Shown: positions 1-6,026, counted from the stretch's first letter. The stretch is DNA of 9,387 nt from a bacterium (GCA_023246535.1 JAHFIF010000039.1:1-9387), one strand, 5' to 3'. Numbers and translations are program-made. The notes: generated by a model from the sequence alone, not told the origin.

Positions 1-343
1 CGATGCGCATGAGCGCGTCGATGATTCTTTCTGCATCCTCGGCGAACCCGCTGGCAAAATATTTCGTGTCCGACCAACCAGTTTCGGCGCCATTGTCCGC
101 GCCGCGTTGGACCAACTCTCTAAAGTACGGGTGTACGCCGTCGCGCCCCGGACCTTCCATAAGAATATGTTCTAGAAAATGAGCGATCCCGGGATTCCGC
201 CCGTCCTCCAGCGCGCCGACAGCAAAGGCCAAATGAACGGAAACCAGCAACGATGGAACCTCGGCGGTAATGACGGTCAAGCCGTTATCGTGAACGCTTC
301 GCGACATGGGAACGTCGTAATTGACACATTGATAAGTTTTCAC
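1..343 (-). CDS. M16 family zinc metallopeptidase, N-terminal part (cut by window edge)
   Basis: The reading frame runs from a GTG at 343 off the left edge, giving 114 residues. Residues 55-59 read HFLEH, the inverted zinc motif HxxEH of the M16 (insulinase/pitrilysin/processing peptidase) family. It lies in the usual context GIAHFLEHILMEG, about 30 residues after a DNGLTVIT strand. The two His would bind zinc and Glu58 would be the catalytic base. The third zinc ligand, normally about 75 residues later, is outside the window. No signal peptide is visible, so it is probably cytoplasmic. The GTG start is chosen because AAAGGAG lies about 7 nt upstream and no ATG precedes the conserved strand. 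A good promoter lies just upstream. Family assignment is secure; the exact substrate cannot be told. Confidence 0.9.
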   Translation of the reverse strand, partial: MKTYQCVNYDVPMSRSVHDNGLTVITAEVPSLLVSVHLAFAVGALEDGRNPGIAHFLEHILMEGPGRDGVHPYFRELVQRGADNGAETGWSDTKYFASGFAEDAERIIDALMRI

Positions 344-374
344 GATTGACTCCTTTGTCAGGGAACAAAAATCG

Positions 375-389
375 GTTGCTTGAAGCAAC
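375..389. promoter_or_regulatory. 15-bp palindrome at the predicted mRNA 5' end
   Basis: GTTGCTT-G-AAGCAAC is a perfect inverted repeat with 7-bp arms. It starts at the predicted transcription start (about 388) of the M16 peptidase gene. In RNA it would form a 6-bp stem with a 3-nt loop at the very 5' end. It could instead be an operator. Confidence 0.45.
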
Positions 390-394
390 GGCGA

Positions 395-423
395 ATAATA
401 GCCCGTTCCGCTCAGATTGTCAA
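395..423 (-). promoter_or_regulatory. Promoter of the M16 peptidase gene
   Basis: On the minus strand TTGACA (423-418) is followed after exactly 17 bp by TATTAT (400-395), six of six and five of six matches to the sigma-70 boxes. Transcription should begin near 388, giving a leader of about 45 nt that includes the AAAGGAG ribosome binding site. The -35 box begins about 12 bp past the terminator of the upstream gene. Confidence 0.75.
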
Positions 424-435
424 TATTCTTGCCAT

Positions 436-468
436 AAAAAAACACCCCGGGTCGAGGGGCGTTTTTTA
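436..468 (-). terminator. Intrinsic terminator of the bactofilin-like gene
   Basis: The stem CGCCCC/GGGGTG (one mismatch) is extended by flanking A and T runs and ends in TTTTTTT on the minus strand, about 20 bp after the stop codon of the 490-1647 gene. The A and T runs are symmetric, so it could work in both directions. Confidence 0.8.
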
Positions 469-489
469 TTGAACGATCAGCGGTCGTGT

Positions 490-1647
490 TTAACGGCGTT
501 TTTGCGCTTCCTCGACGGCTGTGAGGACCGAGCGCGCCAGAACGCCGAGGGCGGCGAGCATGAAGACGAAACAGAAGATCCAGCCGACAAACGGAATAAG
601 CGCGGCGATGTAATAGGCCAAAACGCCGATCAAAACGGAATAGACATTAACTTCGTAATCGTGAGTTTTCTTGATCAACTTCCACGCCCAGGCGCCAACC
701 ATGATTGGCGCGAGAAGGCCGGCGAGCACGAGCAGGATGGCGTAGACGGCAACCGCTAAAACCGCGAGCGGCGCGCCAATGAACGTCACGAGCAGCACGA
801 CGGCAGCGAACGGGATGATCACCAGCGCGGAAAAACCGTGCAGAATGTCCCAGCCAAACCGCGTGAAAGAATTTTGCACGAGGTCGTGCGAGCGGCGTTT
901 GAAAACGGTCGTCAAAATATAGGCCAGGACAAAGAGCGAAACGATCTTAAAGAAAAAACCGAGCGCCGCGAAAGCCGCGAACGAATCCGAGCCGCTGCGG
1001 TAATCCTTGGCCGCGGTTTTATTGTAAGTTATTGCGCCGCGCACCGCGCCGTCGGGAATGGCCGCGGCAACGGGACCGGAATAAACGAGCGCGCCGCCGA
1101 TGGCCGCCTGCGAACCAAAGGTCAACGTTCGCGCCGCAATCTTCGCTGAGCCGGCGAGCGCCGAATTGATCGTGACATTCCCCCCACGGATATATACGTT
1201 GCCGCGCACCGGCCCGTCAATGACGACCGTGCCGCCGATCACAACCAGATCGCCGCTGATAACGGCGGTTGAAGCGATGTTAACCTGGCCGCCCAAAACA
1301 ACCACATCATGCCCGACCGTGCCGTTAATAAAAATACTCCCGCCGATGGCACGAACGCTTTCGGCGACATTACCGATGACGCTAACGGTGCCGGCGGCGG
1401 CCCAAACGCTTTTCCCGACCGTGCCAGAAACGGTCGCCGTGCTGCCGGCGACAACCGCATCGCCGCTGACCGTCGCGTTAAGCGCAACGCTGCTGCCGGC
1501 GGCGTACAGGTCGTCGTTAACCGCTTCGCTAATGTTGGTGGCTCCGGATTTTTCAGCCCGGAACTCGGCCGCCAGCGCCGCGCCGGGGAGCGCGGAGGCC
1601 ACGATCATTAAGATCGCCACTATGATTTTAAAATTATATTGTTTCAT
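490..1647 (-). CDS. Bactofilin-like (polymer-forming) protein with signal peptide and C-terminal membrane domain
   Basis: This is a 385-residue protein. Residues 1-26 are a signal peptide ending ALA|AEF. Residues about 50-205 are a run of short beta-helix rungs with repeated GG/SG, VxG and V-I alternation (for example VVVLGGQVNI, LVVIGGTVVI, VYIRGGNVTI), typical of polymer-forming/bactofilin domains. Residues about 226-375 hold four or five hydrophobic segments separated by charged turns (FKRRSH, KLIKKTHD), then a basic tail. The beta-helix should lie outside the membrane and the helices should anchor it. This domain order is known for bactofilin-like membrane proteins, which differ from cytosolic bactofilins. 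The ATG at 1647 is preferred over the upstream in-frame GTG 1677 and ATG 1665: it gives a normal signal peptide and sits 8 nt from an extended -10 box. Role unknown; envelope scaffolding is an inference. Confidence 0.85.
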   Translation of the reverse strand: MKQYNFKIIVAILMIVASALPGAALAAEFRAEKSGATNISEAVNDDLYAAGSSVALNATVSGDAVVAGSTATVSGTVGKSVWAAAGTVSVIGNVAESVRAIGGSIFINGTVGHDVVVLGGQVNIASTAVISGDLVVIGGTVVIDGPVRGNVYIRGGNVTINSALAGSAKIAARTLTFGSQAAIGGALVYSGPVAAAIPDGAVRGAITYNKTAAKDYRSGSDSFAAFAALGFFFKIVSLFVLAYILTTVFKRRSHDLVQNSFTRFGWDILHGFSALVIIPFAAVVLLVTFIGAPLAVLAVAVYAILLVLAGLLAPIMVGAWAWKLIKKTHDYEVNVYSVLIGVLAYYIAALIPFVGWIFCFVFMLAALGVLARSVLTAVEEAQKRR

Positions 1648-1655
1648 ATGTCTTG

Positions 1656-1664
1656 ATAGTATCA
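1656..1664 (-). promoter_or_regulatory. Extended -10 box; probable leaderless start
   Basis: On the minus strand TGATACTAT matches the extended -10 pattern TGnTAnnnT and lies 8 nt before the ATG at 1647. No -35 match and no Shine-Dalgarno sequence are seen. Transcription would start within one or two bases of the ATG. Confidence 0.5.
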
Positions 1665-1752
1665 TGTTTATGAACACCCGGCACTTACATTTTTTGGCTT
1701 ATTGATGTATCATGCAAATAAGCAAATCAAACCTTCTTGGAAATTCGTCGAG

Positions 1753-1784
1753 ATTTCCGCAAAAAGGTCGATATTTGCGGAAAT
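1753..1784. promoter_or_regulatory. Perfect 11-bp inverted repeat upstream of the cold-shock gene
   Basis: ATTTCCGCAAA at 1753-1763 is repeated in reverse complement at 1774-1784, with a 10-nt loop AAGGTCGATA. In RNA the stem could grow by a G-U and an A-U pair. It lies 22 bp before the csp ATG and lacks a T run, so it is not a terminator. It could be an operator or a 5' UTR hairpin controlling translation. The rest of 1678-1806 holds only weak promoter-like matches. Confidence 0.65.
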
Positions 1785-1806
1785 TTATTCGTTAACAAGC
1801 ACACAT

Positions 1807-2007
1807 ATGACAGGTATCATCAAGCGCCTTAACGGCGAAAAGGGTTTCGGTTTCATCACCCCGGATGGCGGCGACAAGGATGTCTTTTTCCACAGCTCTT
1901 CGCTCGTCGGCGTCACCTTCGCTGAACTTCATGAAGGCGAAAAGGTTTCCTTCGAAACCGAACAGTCCGAAAAGGGTCCTCGCGCGACCAACGTCAAGCG
2001 CGTCTAA
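1807..2007 (+). CDS. csp: Cold-shock domain protein (CspA family)
   Basis: This is a 66-residue single-domain cold-shock protein of standard length that binds single-stranded RNA/DNA in the cytoplasm and acts as an RNA chaperone. Both RNA-binding motifs are present: RNP1 KGFGFI at 12-17 and RNP2 VFFHSS at 26-31. The end reads GPRATNVKRV as in the family. The usual KWFN before RNP1 is KRLN, so one surface aromatic is missing; this variant is known in several bacterial groups. The frame stays open upstream to 1702, but the family begins at MTGxIK, so the ATG at 1807 is used. No Shine-Dalgarno is visible. A strong inverted repeat lies in the probable leader. The gene is monocistronic with its own terminator and converges on the ABC transporter gene. 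Confidence 0.95.
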   Translation: MTGIIKRLNGEKGFGFITPDGGDKDVFFHSSSLVGVTFAELHEGEKVSFETEQSEKGPRATNVKRV

Positions 2008-2019
2008 TCGTACCCAAAG

Positions 2020-2055
2020 AAACGACTCCGCAATTGGCGGGGTCGTTTTGTTTTT
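2020..2055 (+). terminator. Intrinsic terminator of the cold-shock gene
   Basis: AACGACTCCGC pairs with GCGGGGTCGTT over 11 bp (one G-U), followed by TTTTGTTTTT. It starts 13 bp after the csp stop codon. Confidence 0.9.
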
Positions 2056-2060
2056 GGACA

Positions 2061-2093
2061 ATAAAAATCCCGCTGTTGTCGATAACGGCGGGA
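2061..2093 (-). terminator. Intrinsic terminator of the ABC transporter gene
   Basis: On the minus strand TCCCGC-C-GTT pairs with AAC-A-GCGGGA around a 6-nt loop, followed by TTTTTAT. It starts about 20 bp past the ABC gene stop and lies back to back with the csp terminator. Confidence 0.85.
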
Positions 2094-2113
2094 CCGAGGT
2101 TTCTATTGATATA

Positions 2114-3898
2114 TTACTGATCCTCGCTTTGGCATTCAGCGTACTGAACCCAAAGCCGGTTGAACGAAGGACAAGCGTCGAGAAGTTGCGGGACCGTGCC
2201 GCTCGCGATGATCTTTCCGTCTTCAAAGAAACAGATCCGGTCGAAGAGCGGGAGCAGGTGCAGGCGGTGCACCGACGAGATGATCGTCTTACCTTGAAAA
2301 CCGCAGAAGATGTTCTTGTAGACCAGCATCTCATTGGCGGTGTCCAAACTGCTTGTCGGTTCGTCCAGAAGGACGATGTCCTTGTCGTCGCTTGCCAGCA
2401 AGCCGCGCGAGAGCGCGAGGCGTTGCTGCTGGCCGCCGCTCAAGTTGACGCCCTTTTCTTTGATCGACGATTCCAGGCCTTTGGGCAAGGCGGCGGCGGT
2501 TTCCGTGAAGCAGGCCATGTCGGTGAAGCGTTTGATCGTTGTTGCGTCATGGTCAGCGCCTAACGTGATATTCTCGCGAATGGTCGTGGCGAAGATCTCC
2601 GGGTTTTGCGGCACGAGCGCGATCGCCCGGGCAATACCGTCAAAACCTTCGGCAATGTTTTGGCCATCGACCGTGAGGCGCATGCTCTCGGGACGATACA
2701 GGCCGCGAATCACTTTGAGAAGCGTGGTTTTCCCGCTGCCGCTTTTTCCGACAAAAGCGATCCGCTCTCCCCTCTCGACCGCAAGCGCAATTCCGCAAAG
2801 CTGCTGTTTGGCGTTCTCCGATGTGCCGGCGTAGGAAAAGTCCAAGCCGTCGATCTGCAAACGTTGCCACCCGGCGGGCAAGACGTGATTGGTGAACAAT
2901 TCGGGGCGAAAATCTTTCGCCAGCAATTCCGCATTCCCGATCCGCGTCCGGCGTTTGACGATGTCGCCGTAAATATCGGCGAAACGGTAAAACAACTCCC
3001 GGATGTTGCGCAAATAGCCGATCACCAGAAAGACGGTTCCTACCAGCACGCCCTGCGTGGCGCCCAGATGCTGCCACAAGTAGATGCCGAGCGTGACCAC
3101 GACCATGGCCGAACTGCACATGCTCACCAGAAACCATTTGGTTTCGCCAATGCGATTATTCGACCTGGTGAGCGCAAAGGGTTTTTCCACGCTCGTCATG
3201 ATCGCATTAAAAACCAGCCGTTCGACGCGCAGAATGATCACCGTCGCAATGTTGCTGACCGCGTCAAAGACGCGTTCGCTGATCTTATTTTCTGAACGGC
3301 TCAGCTCCGCGTACTGCGCGATCAAAACGCGATCGAAACGGACAATGATCCAGACGGCGACGGCGCTGATCGCCGAAACAATGACGGCCGAGGGCGGACT
3401 GAGATAAGCCAACACGGCAAAGCTTCCGACGTAGGAGACCAGCGAATAGATGATCTGAAAGGTGGCCTCGGAGAACAGGTGCATTGAGTTGGCACCCTTT
3501 TCGATCTTGTCGATCGTGTCGCCGGAATGATGTTCGGCGTGCCAGCCGAGCGGCAACGTCATGACGCCCTGAAGCAGATAGCGGCGGTAGTTGGCGCGAA
3601 CGATGAAGGCATTGTCGTTTTCCATTTGCCGCGCCGGCTTGTGAATCATCCAAAAAATGAATGAGCTCACGAAGGTTAGCGCCAAAAGGATCAGGAGTCG
3701 GCCGATGCTGTCTGTGGTGACGCCTTCTTTTTGGATGACCACCATGATCTTAGCCCAGATGAGCGACGGGAAGAACAGTTCAAAGATCCCGCAGACGACA
3801 AACAGCGACCAAAAACACGCGACCTGGCGCCGATTGCCCGTCGAGAACTGCCAAGTTTTGGCGAACAGGTAGACCAAATGATTTTGCTTCTTTTCCAT
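2114..3898 (-). CDS. ABC exporter half-transporter (fused membrane and ATPase domains)
   Basis: The 594-residue protein has the type-1 exporter layout. An N-terminal membrane domain spans about 25-310, with hydrophobic segments near 26-50, 66-85, 147-166, 170-187, 257-275 and 284-297. It is followed by a complete nucleotide-binding domain: Walker A GKSGSGKTT 384-392, Q-loop Gln431 (VPQNPEIF), signature LSGGQ 486-490, Walker B DIVLLDEP 507-514, D-loop SSLD, and H-loop His544. All catalytic residues are intact. Such proteins dimerise and export lipids, peptides or drugs; the substrate cannot be read from sequence. No partner half-transporter gene is adjacent, so a homodimer is likely. The ATG at 3898 has GAGGAG 7 nt upstream. 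The gene stands alone with its own terminator. Confidence 0.93.
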   Translation of the reverse strand: MEKKQNHLVYLFAKTWQFSTGNRRQVACFWSLFVVCGIFELFFPSLIWAKIMVVIQKEGVTTDSIGRLLILLALTFVSSFIFWMIHKPARQMENDNAFIVRANYRRYLLQGVMTLPLGWHAEHHSGDTIDKIEKGANSMHLFSEATFQIIYSLVSYVGSFAVLAYLSPPSAVIVSAISAVAVWIIVRFDRVLIAQYAELSRSENKISERVFDAVSNIATVIILRVERLVFNAIMTSVEKPFALTRSNNRIGETKWFLVSMCSSAMVVVTLGIYLWQHLGATQGVLVGTVFLVIGYLRNIRELFYRFADIYGDIVKRRTRIGNAELLAKDFRPELFTNHVLPAGWQRLQIDGLDFSYAGTSENAKQQLCGIALAVERGERIAFVGKSGSGKTTLLKVIRGLYRPESMRLTVDGQNIAEGFDGIARAIALVPQNPEIFATTIRENITLGADHDATTIKRFTDMACFTETAAALPKGLESSIKEKGVNLSGGQQQRLALSRGLLASDDKDIVLLDEPTSSLDTANEMLVYKNIFCGFQGKTIISSVHRLHLLPLFDRICFFEDGKIIASGTVPQLLDACPSFNRLWVQYAECQSEDQ

Positions 3899-3919
3899 GT
3901 CGTTTCTCCTCTAACTTAA

Positions 3920-3925
3920 ATTGTA
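3920..3925 (-). promoter_or_regulatory. Possible -10 box of the ABC transporter gene
   Basis: TACAAT (minus strand) matches TATAAT at five of six positions, about 21 nt before the ATG at 3898, and is followed by the GAGGAG ribosome binding site (3911-3906). No good -35 box is present at 16-18 bp; that position falls inside the upstream terminator hairpin. Confidence 0.35.
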
Positions 3926-3931
3926 AAGAAC

Positions 3932-3958
3932 GAAAAACGCCGCGCTTGGCGCGGCGTT
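3932..3958 (-). terminator. Strong intrinsic terminator upstream of the ABC transporter
   Basis: AACGCCGCGC and GCGCGGCGTT form a perfect 10-bp stem with a 3-nt loop, followed on the minus strand by TTTTTCG. It can only serve a minus-strand transcript arriving from the right of 3960, which supports a small transcription unit between 3960 and about 4120. Confidence 0.8.
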
Positions 3959-3979
3959 CAATGCATTCAAAAGCTTAGC

Positions 3980-4111
3980 TTAAATACATACAACGCGGCG
4001 CAACCCTGCCGTTTTAACGGCGGCATGCCAAATGCTTGAAACAACGGCGGACAAGGCATAGCCTTCCCGGCCGCGAATTTCGCAATTAAATTTAGGGCGC
4101 AGTTTGCTCAT
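3980..4111 (-). CDS. Possible 43-residue small protein (or structured small RNA)
   Basis: The ATG at 4111 opens a frame of 43 codons ending in TAA. The protein begins MSKLRPKFNCEIRGREGYAL, has a hydrophobic-rich middle (SAVVSSIWHAAV) and ends LRRVVCI. I do not recognise it. In favour of a real gene: a TTGACA promoter with a 17-bp spacer ends 9 nt before the ATG, and a strong terminator follows about 20 bp after the stop. Against: no Shine-Dalgarno sequence, ordinary codon use, and several small hairpins inside (for example GCCGTTTTAACGGC at 4009-4022). The transcript, about 180 nt, may instead be a small RNA. Its promoter lies in the divergent region shared with the LamG pilin gene. Confidence 0.35.
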   Translation of the reverse strand: MSKLRPKFNCEIRGREGYALSAVVSSIWHAAVKTAGLRRVVCI

Positions 4112-4120
4112 AATGGAGAC

Positions 4121-4149
4121 AGATTACAGCCAAACTTAAACGGTGTCAA
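4121..4149 (-). promoter_or_regulatory. Promoter of the small minus-strand unit
   Basis: TTGACA (4149-4144) is perfect; after 17 bp comes TAATCT (4126-4121), three of six. TGTAAT (4128-4123) is an alternative -10 at five of six but leaves only a 15-bp spacer. Start of transcription is predicted around 4114, almost at the ATG of the 43-codon frame. Confidence 0.5.
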
Positions 4150-4174
4150 TGCTTCGATCAGTTTGTTGGCATTA

Positions 4175-4183
4175 TGTTATAAT
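4175..4183 (+). promoter_or_regulatory. Extended -10 promoter of the LamG pilin gene; leaderless mRNA predicted
   Basis: TGTTATAAT is a perfect extended -10 box (TGnTATAAT). Only 6 nt separate it from the ATG at 4190, so the first base of the mRNA should be at or next to the A of the start codon. There is no Shine-Dalgarno sequence and no clear -35 box. Confidence 0.7.
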
Positions 4184-4189
4184 GTCGGC

Positions 4190-5011
4190 ATGAAACGCGC
4201 GGCTTTCACGCTTGTTGAATTACTCGTCACGATCTCGATCGTCGGCCTGCTGTCGACGATCGCCATTGTTTCGTTATCCAGCTCACGGGACAAAGCCGCA
4301 ATCGCTTCCGGCATGCAGTTCGAGGCTTCGGTCCAACATGCAGTCGGTTCGGATATTTTGGCCGACTGGGAGTTCGACGACGGGTCGGGAACAACGGCCT
4401 CCGACACGAGCGGCAACGGAAAAAATGCGACGCTCATGAATACGCCCAGCTGGCGTTGCGCCTCAACCAACAAAAGCTACACCCCGTCCGGGCAAGGCTG
4501 CGCTTTGAGCTTTGGCGGGACTAATTACGTTTCCACGCCGGCGCTTGGCCTTGGGGACGGCACGGTCAGCCTGTGGTTCAATAACTACGGATCGAATCCG
4601 GGCTCGGAGATCATGGGAAAAAGAACCACTGGCTGTTTTAGCAGCGCCGTTTACATTAACAACCCGCCGGACCCGAACATGCTGCGCATCTACAATACCG
4701 GTCCTGAAGTTAATATCGGCAGCACCAAGCCCAATCAATGGATCCAATTAGTCGTTGTTCGGACCGGCGGCGGCGCCACGGCCAATTTTTATTTAAACGG
4801 GCACCTGGCGCTAACGAACGCCTATAACCTAAATTTAAACGATCTCATCTCAACGATCGGCGCCAGCTGCGCCGGGGCTAACGCGTTCAACGGATCGATC
4901 GACAACGTCCGCGTCTACGGCGCCGCGTTAAGCGCCAAAAGCATCGAGCGCCTTTACGCCGAGGAACAAAATAAATTCCATCCCCCGCTTTGCCTGGCAT
5001 CCAAATTTTGA
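4190..5011 (+). CDS. Type IV pilin-like protein with LamG/concanavalin-like domain
   Basis: The protein has 273 residues. The N-terminus MKRAA|FTLVELLVTISIVGLLST is a class III (prepilin) signal: a short basic leader, cleavage before Phe6, Glu at mature position 5, and a hydrophobic helix to about residue 29. Residues about 57-260 resemble a LamG/concanavalin A-like jelly roll: DWEFDDGSGTTASDTSGNGKN at the start, VSLWF, WIQLVVVR, FYLNG, and the closing GSIDNVRVYGAALSAKSIERLY. Five cysteines (90, 104, 149, 227, 268) could form disulfides. The product should be processed by a prepilin peptidase, sit in the membrane or a pilus, and show its LamG domain outside. Pilin-LamG fusions are frequent in Patescibacteria. 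The ATG at 4190 is chosen over a TTG at 4163 because it starts the leader peptide and fits the promoter. Binding target unknown. Confidence 0.88.
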   Translation: MKRAAFTLVELLVTISIVGLLSTIAIVSLSSSRDKAAIASGMQFEASVQHAVGSDILADWEFDDGSGTTASDTSGNGKNATLMNTPSWRCASTNKSYTPSGQGCALSFGGTNYVSTPALGLGDGTVSLWFNNYGSNPGSEIMGKRTTGCFSSAVYINNPPDPNMLRIYNTGPEVNIGSTKPNQWIQLVVVRTGGGATANFYLNGHLALTNAYNLNLNDLISTIGASCAGANAFNGSIDNVRVYGAALSAKSIERLYAEEQNKFHPPLCLASKF

Positions 5012-5018
5012 ACGCTTC

Positions 5019-5043
5019 GCCGCCTTGACAAGACGGCTTTTTT
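5019..5043 (+). terminator. Intrinsic terminator of the LamG pilin gene
   Basis: GCCGCCTT pairs with AAGACGGC (one mismatch) and is followed by TTTTTT. It lies 7 bp after the TGA stop. The TTGACA of the next promoter starts inside the left arm and fills the loop. Confidence 0.8.
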
Positions 5044-5053
5044 GCACTATCGT
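5025..5053 (+). promoter_or_regulatory. Promoter of the phosphatase gene, overlapping the pilin terminator
   Basis: TTGACA at 5025-5030, a spacer of exactly 17 bp, then TATCGT at 5048-5053 (four of six). The spacer contains the right arm and T run of the upstream terminator. Transcription should start near 5060, giving a 25-nt leader with AAAGGAG before the ATG at 5085. Confidence 0.65.
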
Positions 5054-5064
5054 CCGGGCAGAAC

Positions 5065-5088
5065 ATGAACAAAGGAGCGAGGAAATGA
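5065..5088 (+). other. Possible 7-codon leader ORF overlapping the phosphatase start
   Basis: The frame MNKGARK-stop starts 5 nt from the predicted mRNA 5' end and ends with a TGA that shares ATGA with the start codon at 5085. Its own codons contain the AAAGGAG ribosome binding site. It may be chance. Confidence 0.2.
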
Positions 5089-5984
5089 ACACCATCATCA
5101 TGCCGGGCGAATTGAACGACCATGCGACGGCGATCGTCTTGAAGGAACTGGTGCGCCGCGCCATCGTCAAGATCCGCGCCATGCGCTTTTCTTTCGAGGC
5201 GCACGACAAACCAAGTCTGACCGCAGACGCCGACTTCGTCACCGACGCCGACAAGCTGGCGCAAGCGATCTACGTGCGCAGCCTGGTCGAGTGCTTCCCC
5301 GGCTACGGGATCGTTGCCGAAGAGGATGGCCTCCGACGGCCATGCACCTTGCCCGTCGATAACGCGTATTTCACCGTCGACCCGCTCGACGGCACCAAAG
5401 CCTTCATCCGCGGCCAATCGCACGGCGTGGGCACGATGATCTCGCTGACCGTAAACGGCCGGATCGTCTGCGCCTATGTGGGCGACATCAATACCGGCGA
5501 AATTTACGGCTATCGCGCCGGCTCCGACAAGGTCTTTCGGATCACGCCGCAAGAAAGCGCCCAGCATCTGGCGATCGACACGGAACGGCCGCTTGCCGCG
5601 CAATACCTGATGCTGCGCGATCCGGTCGCCAAACATTCAGCAGCCGTCCAAACGCTGGCCAACGGACCGGCCTTCAAGAACCACGAAATCGGCGGCGGCA
5701 GCATCGGCATCAGCCTGGCCCGCCTTTGGAAGGGCGAGGTCGGCGGCGCGGTGCTTTTGCCGCGCAACGAAACGCCCTGGGACCGGAATCCCGTCGTCGG
5801 GATCTCGGACCGGCTCGGCTTCGTCTTCCTCTCGATCAACGCCGCGAGCGGCTCGGTCAGCCAGATCCCGATGGAACCGATCCGGGAAACGATCGTCTTT
5901 CACAACGAAACGCTGATCATTCACCGTTCGCGTCTCGCGGAAGCCAAAGCGATCTTCGGCGACCGCTGGAATTATACGGCGTAA
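5085..5984 (+). CDS. Inositol monophosphatase-family phosphatase
   Basis: The 299-residue protein shows the ordered motifs of the lithium-sensitive, Mg-dependent FIG phosphatase superfamily: DFVTDADK 50-57, GIVAEEDG 75-82 (Glu79/Glu80 metal ligand), the hallmark VDPLDGTKAF 98-107 (Asp99 and Asp102 ligands), GGSIGISLARLWKGEVGGAV 204-223, and PWDRNP 231-236 (Asp233 ligand). All metal ligands are present. It should be a cytosolic enzyme that removes a phosphate from a small molecule. Substrates in this family include inositol phosphate, histidinol phosphate (HisN) and 3'-phosphoadenosine 5'-phosphate (CysQ). DGTxxFIxG recalls HisN and DPLDGTK recalls CysQ, so the substrate stays open. The ATG at 5085 is set by AAAGGAG 7 nt upstream. 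The frame also runs back to 5025, but that stretch is terminator and promoter. Terminators on both sides suggest a single-gene unit. Confidence 0.87.
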   Translation: MNTIIMPGELNDHATAIVLKELVRRAIVKIRAMRFSFEAHDKPSLTADADFVTDADKLAQAIYVRSLVECFPGYGIVAEEDGLRRPCTLPVDNAYFTVDPLDGTKAFIRGQSHGVGTMISLTVNGRIVCAYVGDINTGEIYGYRAGSDKVFRITPQESAQHLAIDTERPLAAQYLMLRDPVAKHSAAVQTLANGPAFKNHEIGGGSIGISLARLWKGEVGGAVLLPRNETPWDRNPVVGISDRLGFVFLSINAASGSVSQIPMEPIRETIVFHNETLIIHRSRLAEAKAIFGDRWNYTA

Positions 5985-6002
5985 GCGTCCGTCGGACACT
6001 CA

Positions 6003-6026
6003 ACGAGCCTCGCCAGGCTCGTTTTT
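6003..6026 (+). terminator. Intrinsic terminator of the phosphatase gene
   Basis: ACGAGCCT and AGGCTCGT form a perfect 8-bp stem with a CGCC loop, followed by TTTT. It starts 18 bp after the TAA stop. Confidence 0.9.

Noticed and set aside
1648..1677. Upstream in-frame starts for the bactofilin-like gene (GTG 1677, ATG 1665)
   Set aside because: They add ten residues before a normal signal peptide, have no ribosome binding site, and lie upstream of or within the extended -10 box.
1100..1705. 201-codon plus-strand frame opposite the bactofilin-like gene
   Set aside because: Its Thr/Pro/Ala repeats are the reverse image of the Val/Gly rungs of the minus-strand beta-helix.
1702..1806. N-terminal extension of the cold-shock protein in the same frame
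   Set aside because: The family starts at MTGxIK, and the extra stretch contains the inverted repeat and no conserved sequence.
3960..4120. Known structured RNA (tmRNA, 6S or 4.5S RNA) between the ABC and pilin genes
   Set aside because: No tmRNA tag frame or T-arm, no SRP-RNA GGAAGCAG-type core, and no convincing 6S-like long stem with bubble were seen.
4163..4189. TTG start for the LamG pilin
   Set aside because: It would put residues before a standard prepilin leader and lies across the perfect extended -10 box.
5025..5084. Longer phosphatase frame starting at TTG 5025
   Set aside because: This stretch is the terminator and promoter; AAAGGAG sets the start at 5085.
4887..5999. Long antisense frames opposite the phosphatase gene
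   Set aside because: They mirror a real gene with full family motifs and have Arg/Asp/Ala-rich, motif-free translations typical of shadow frames.
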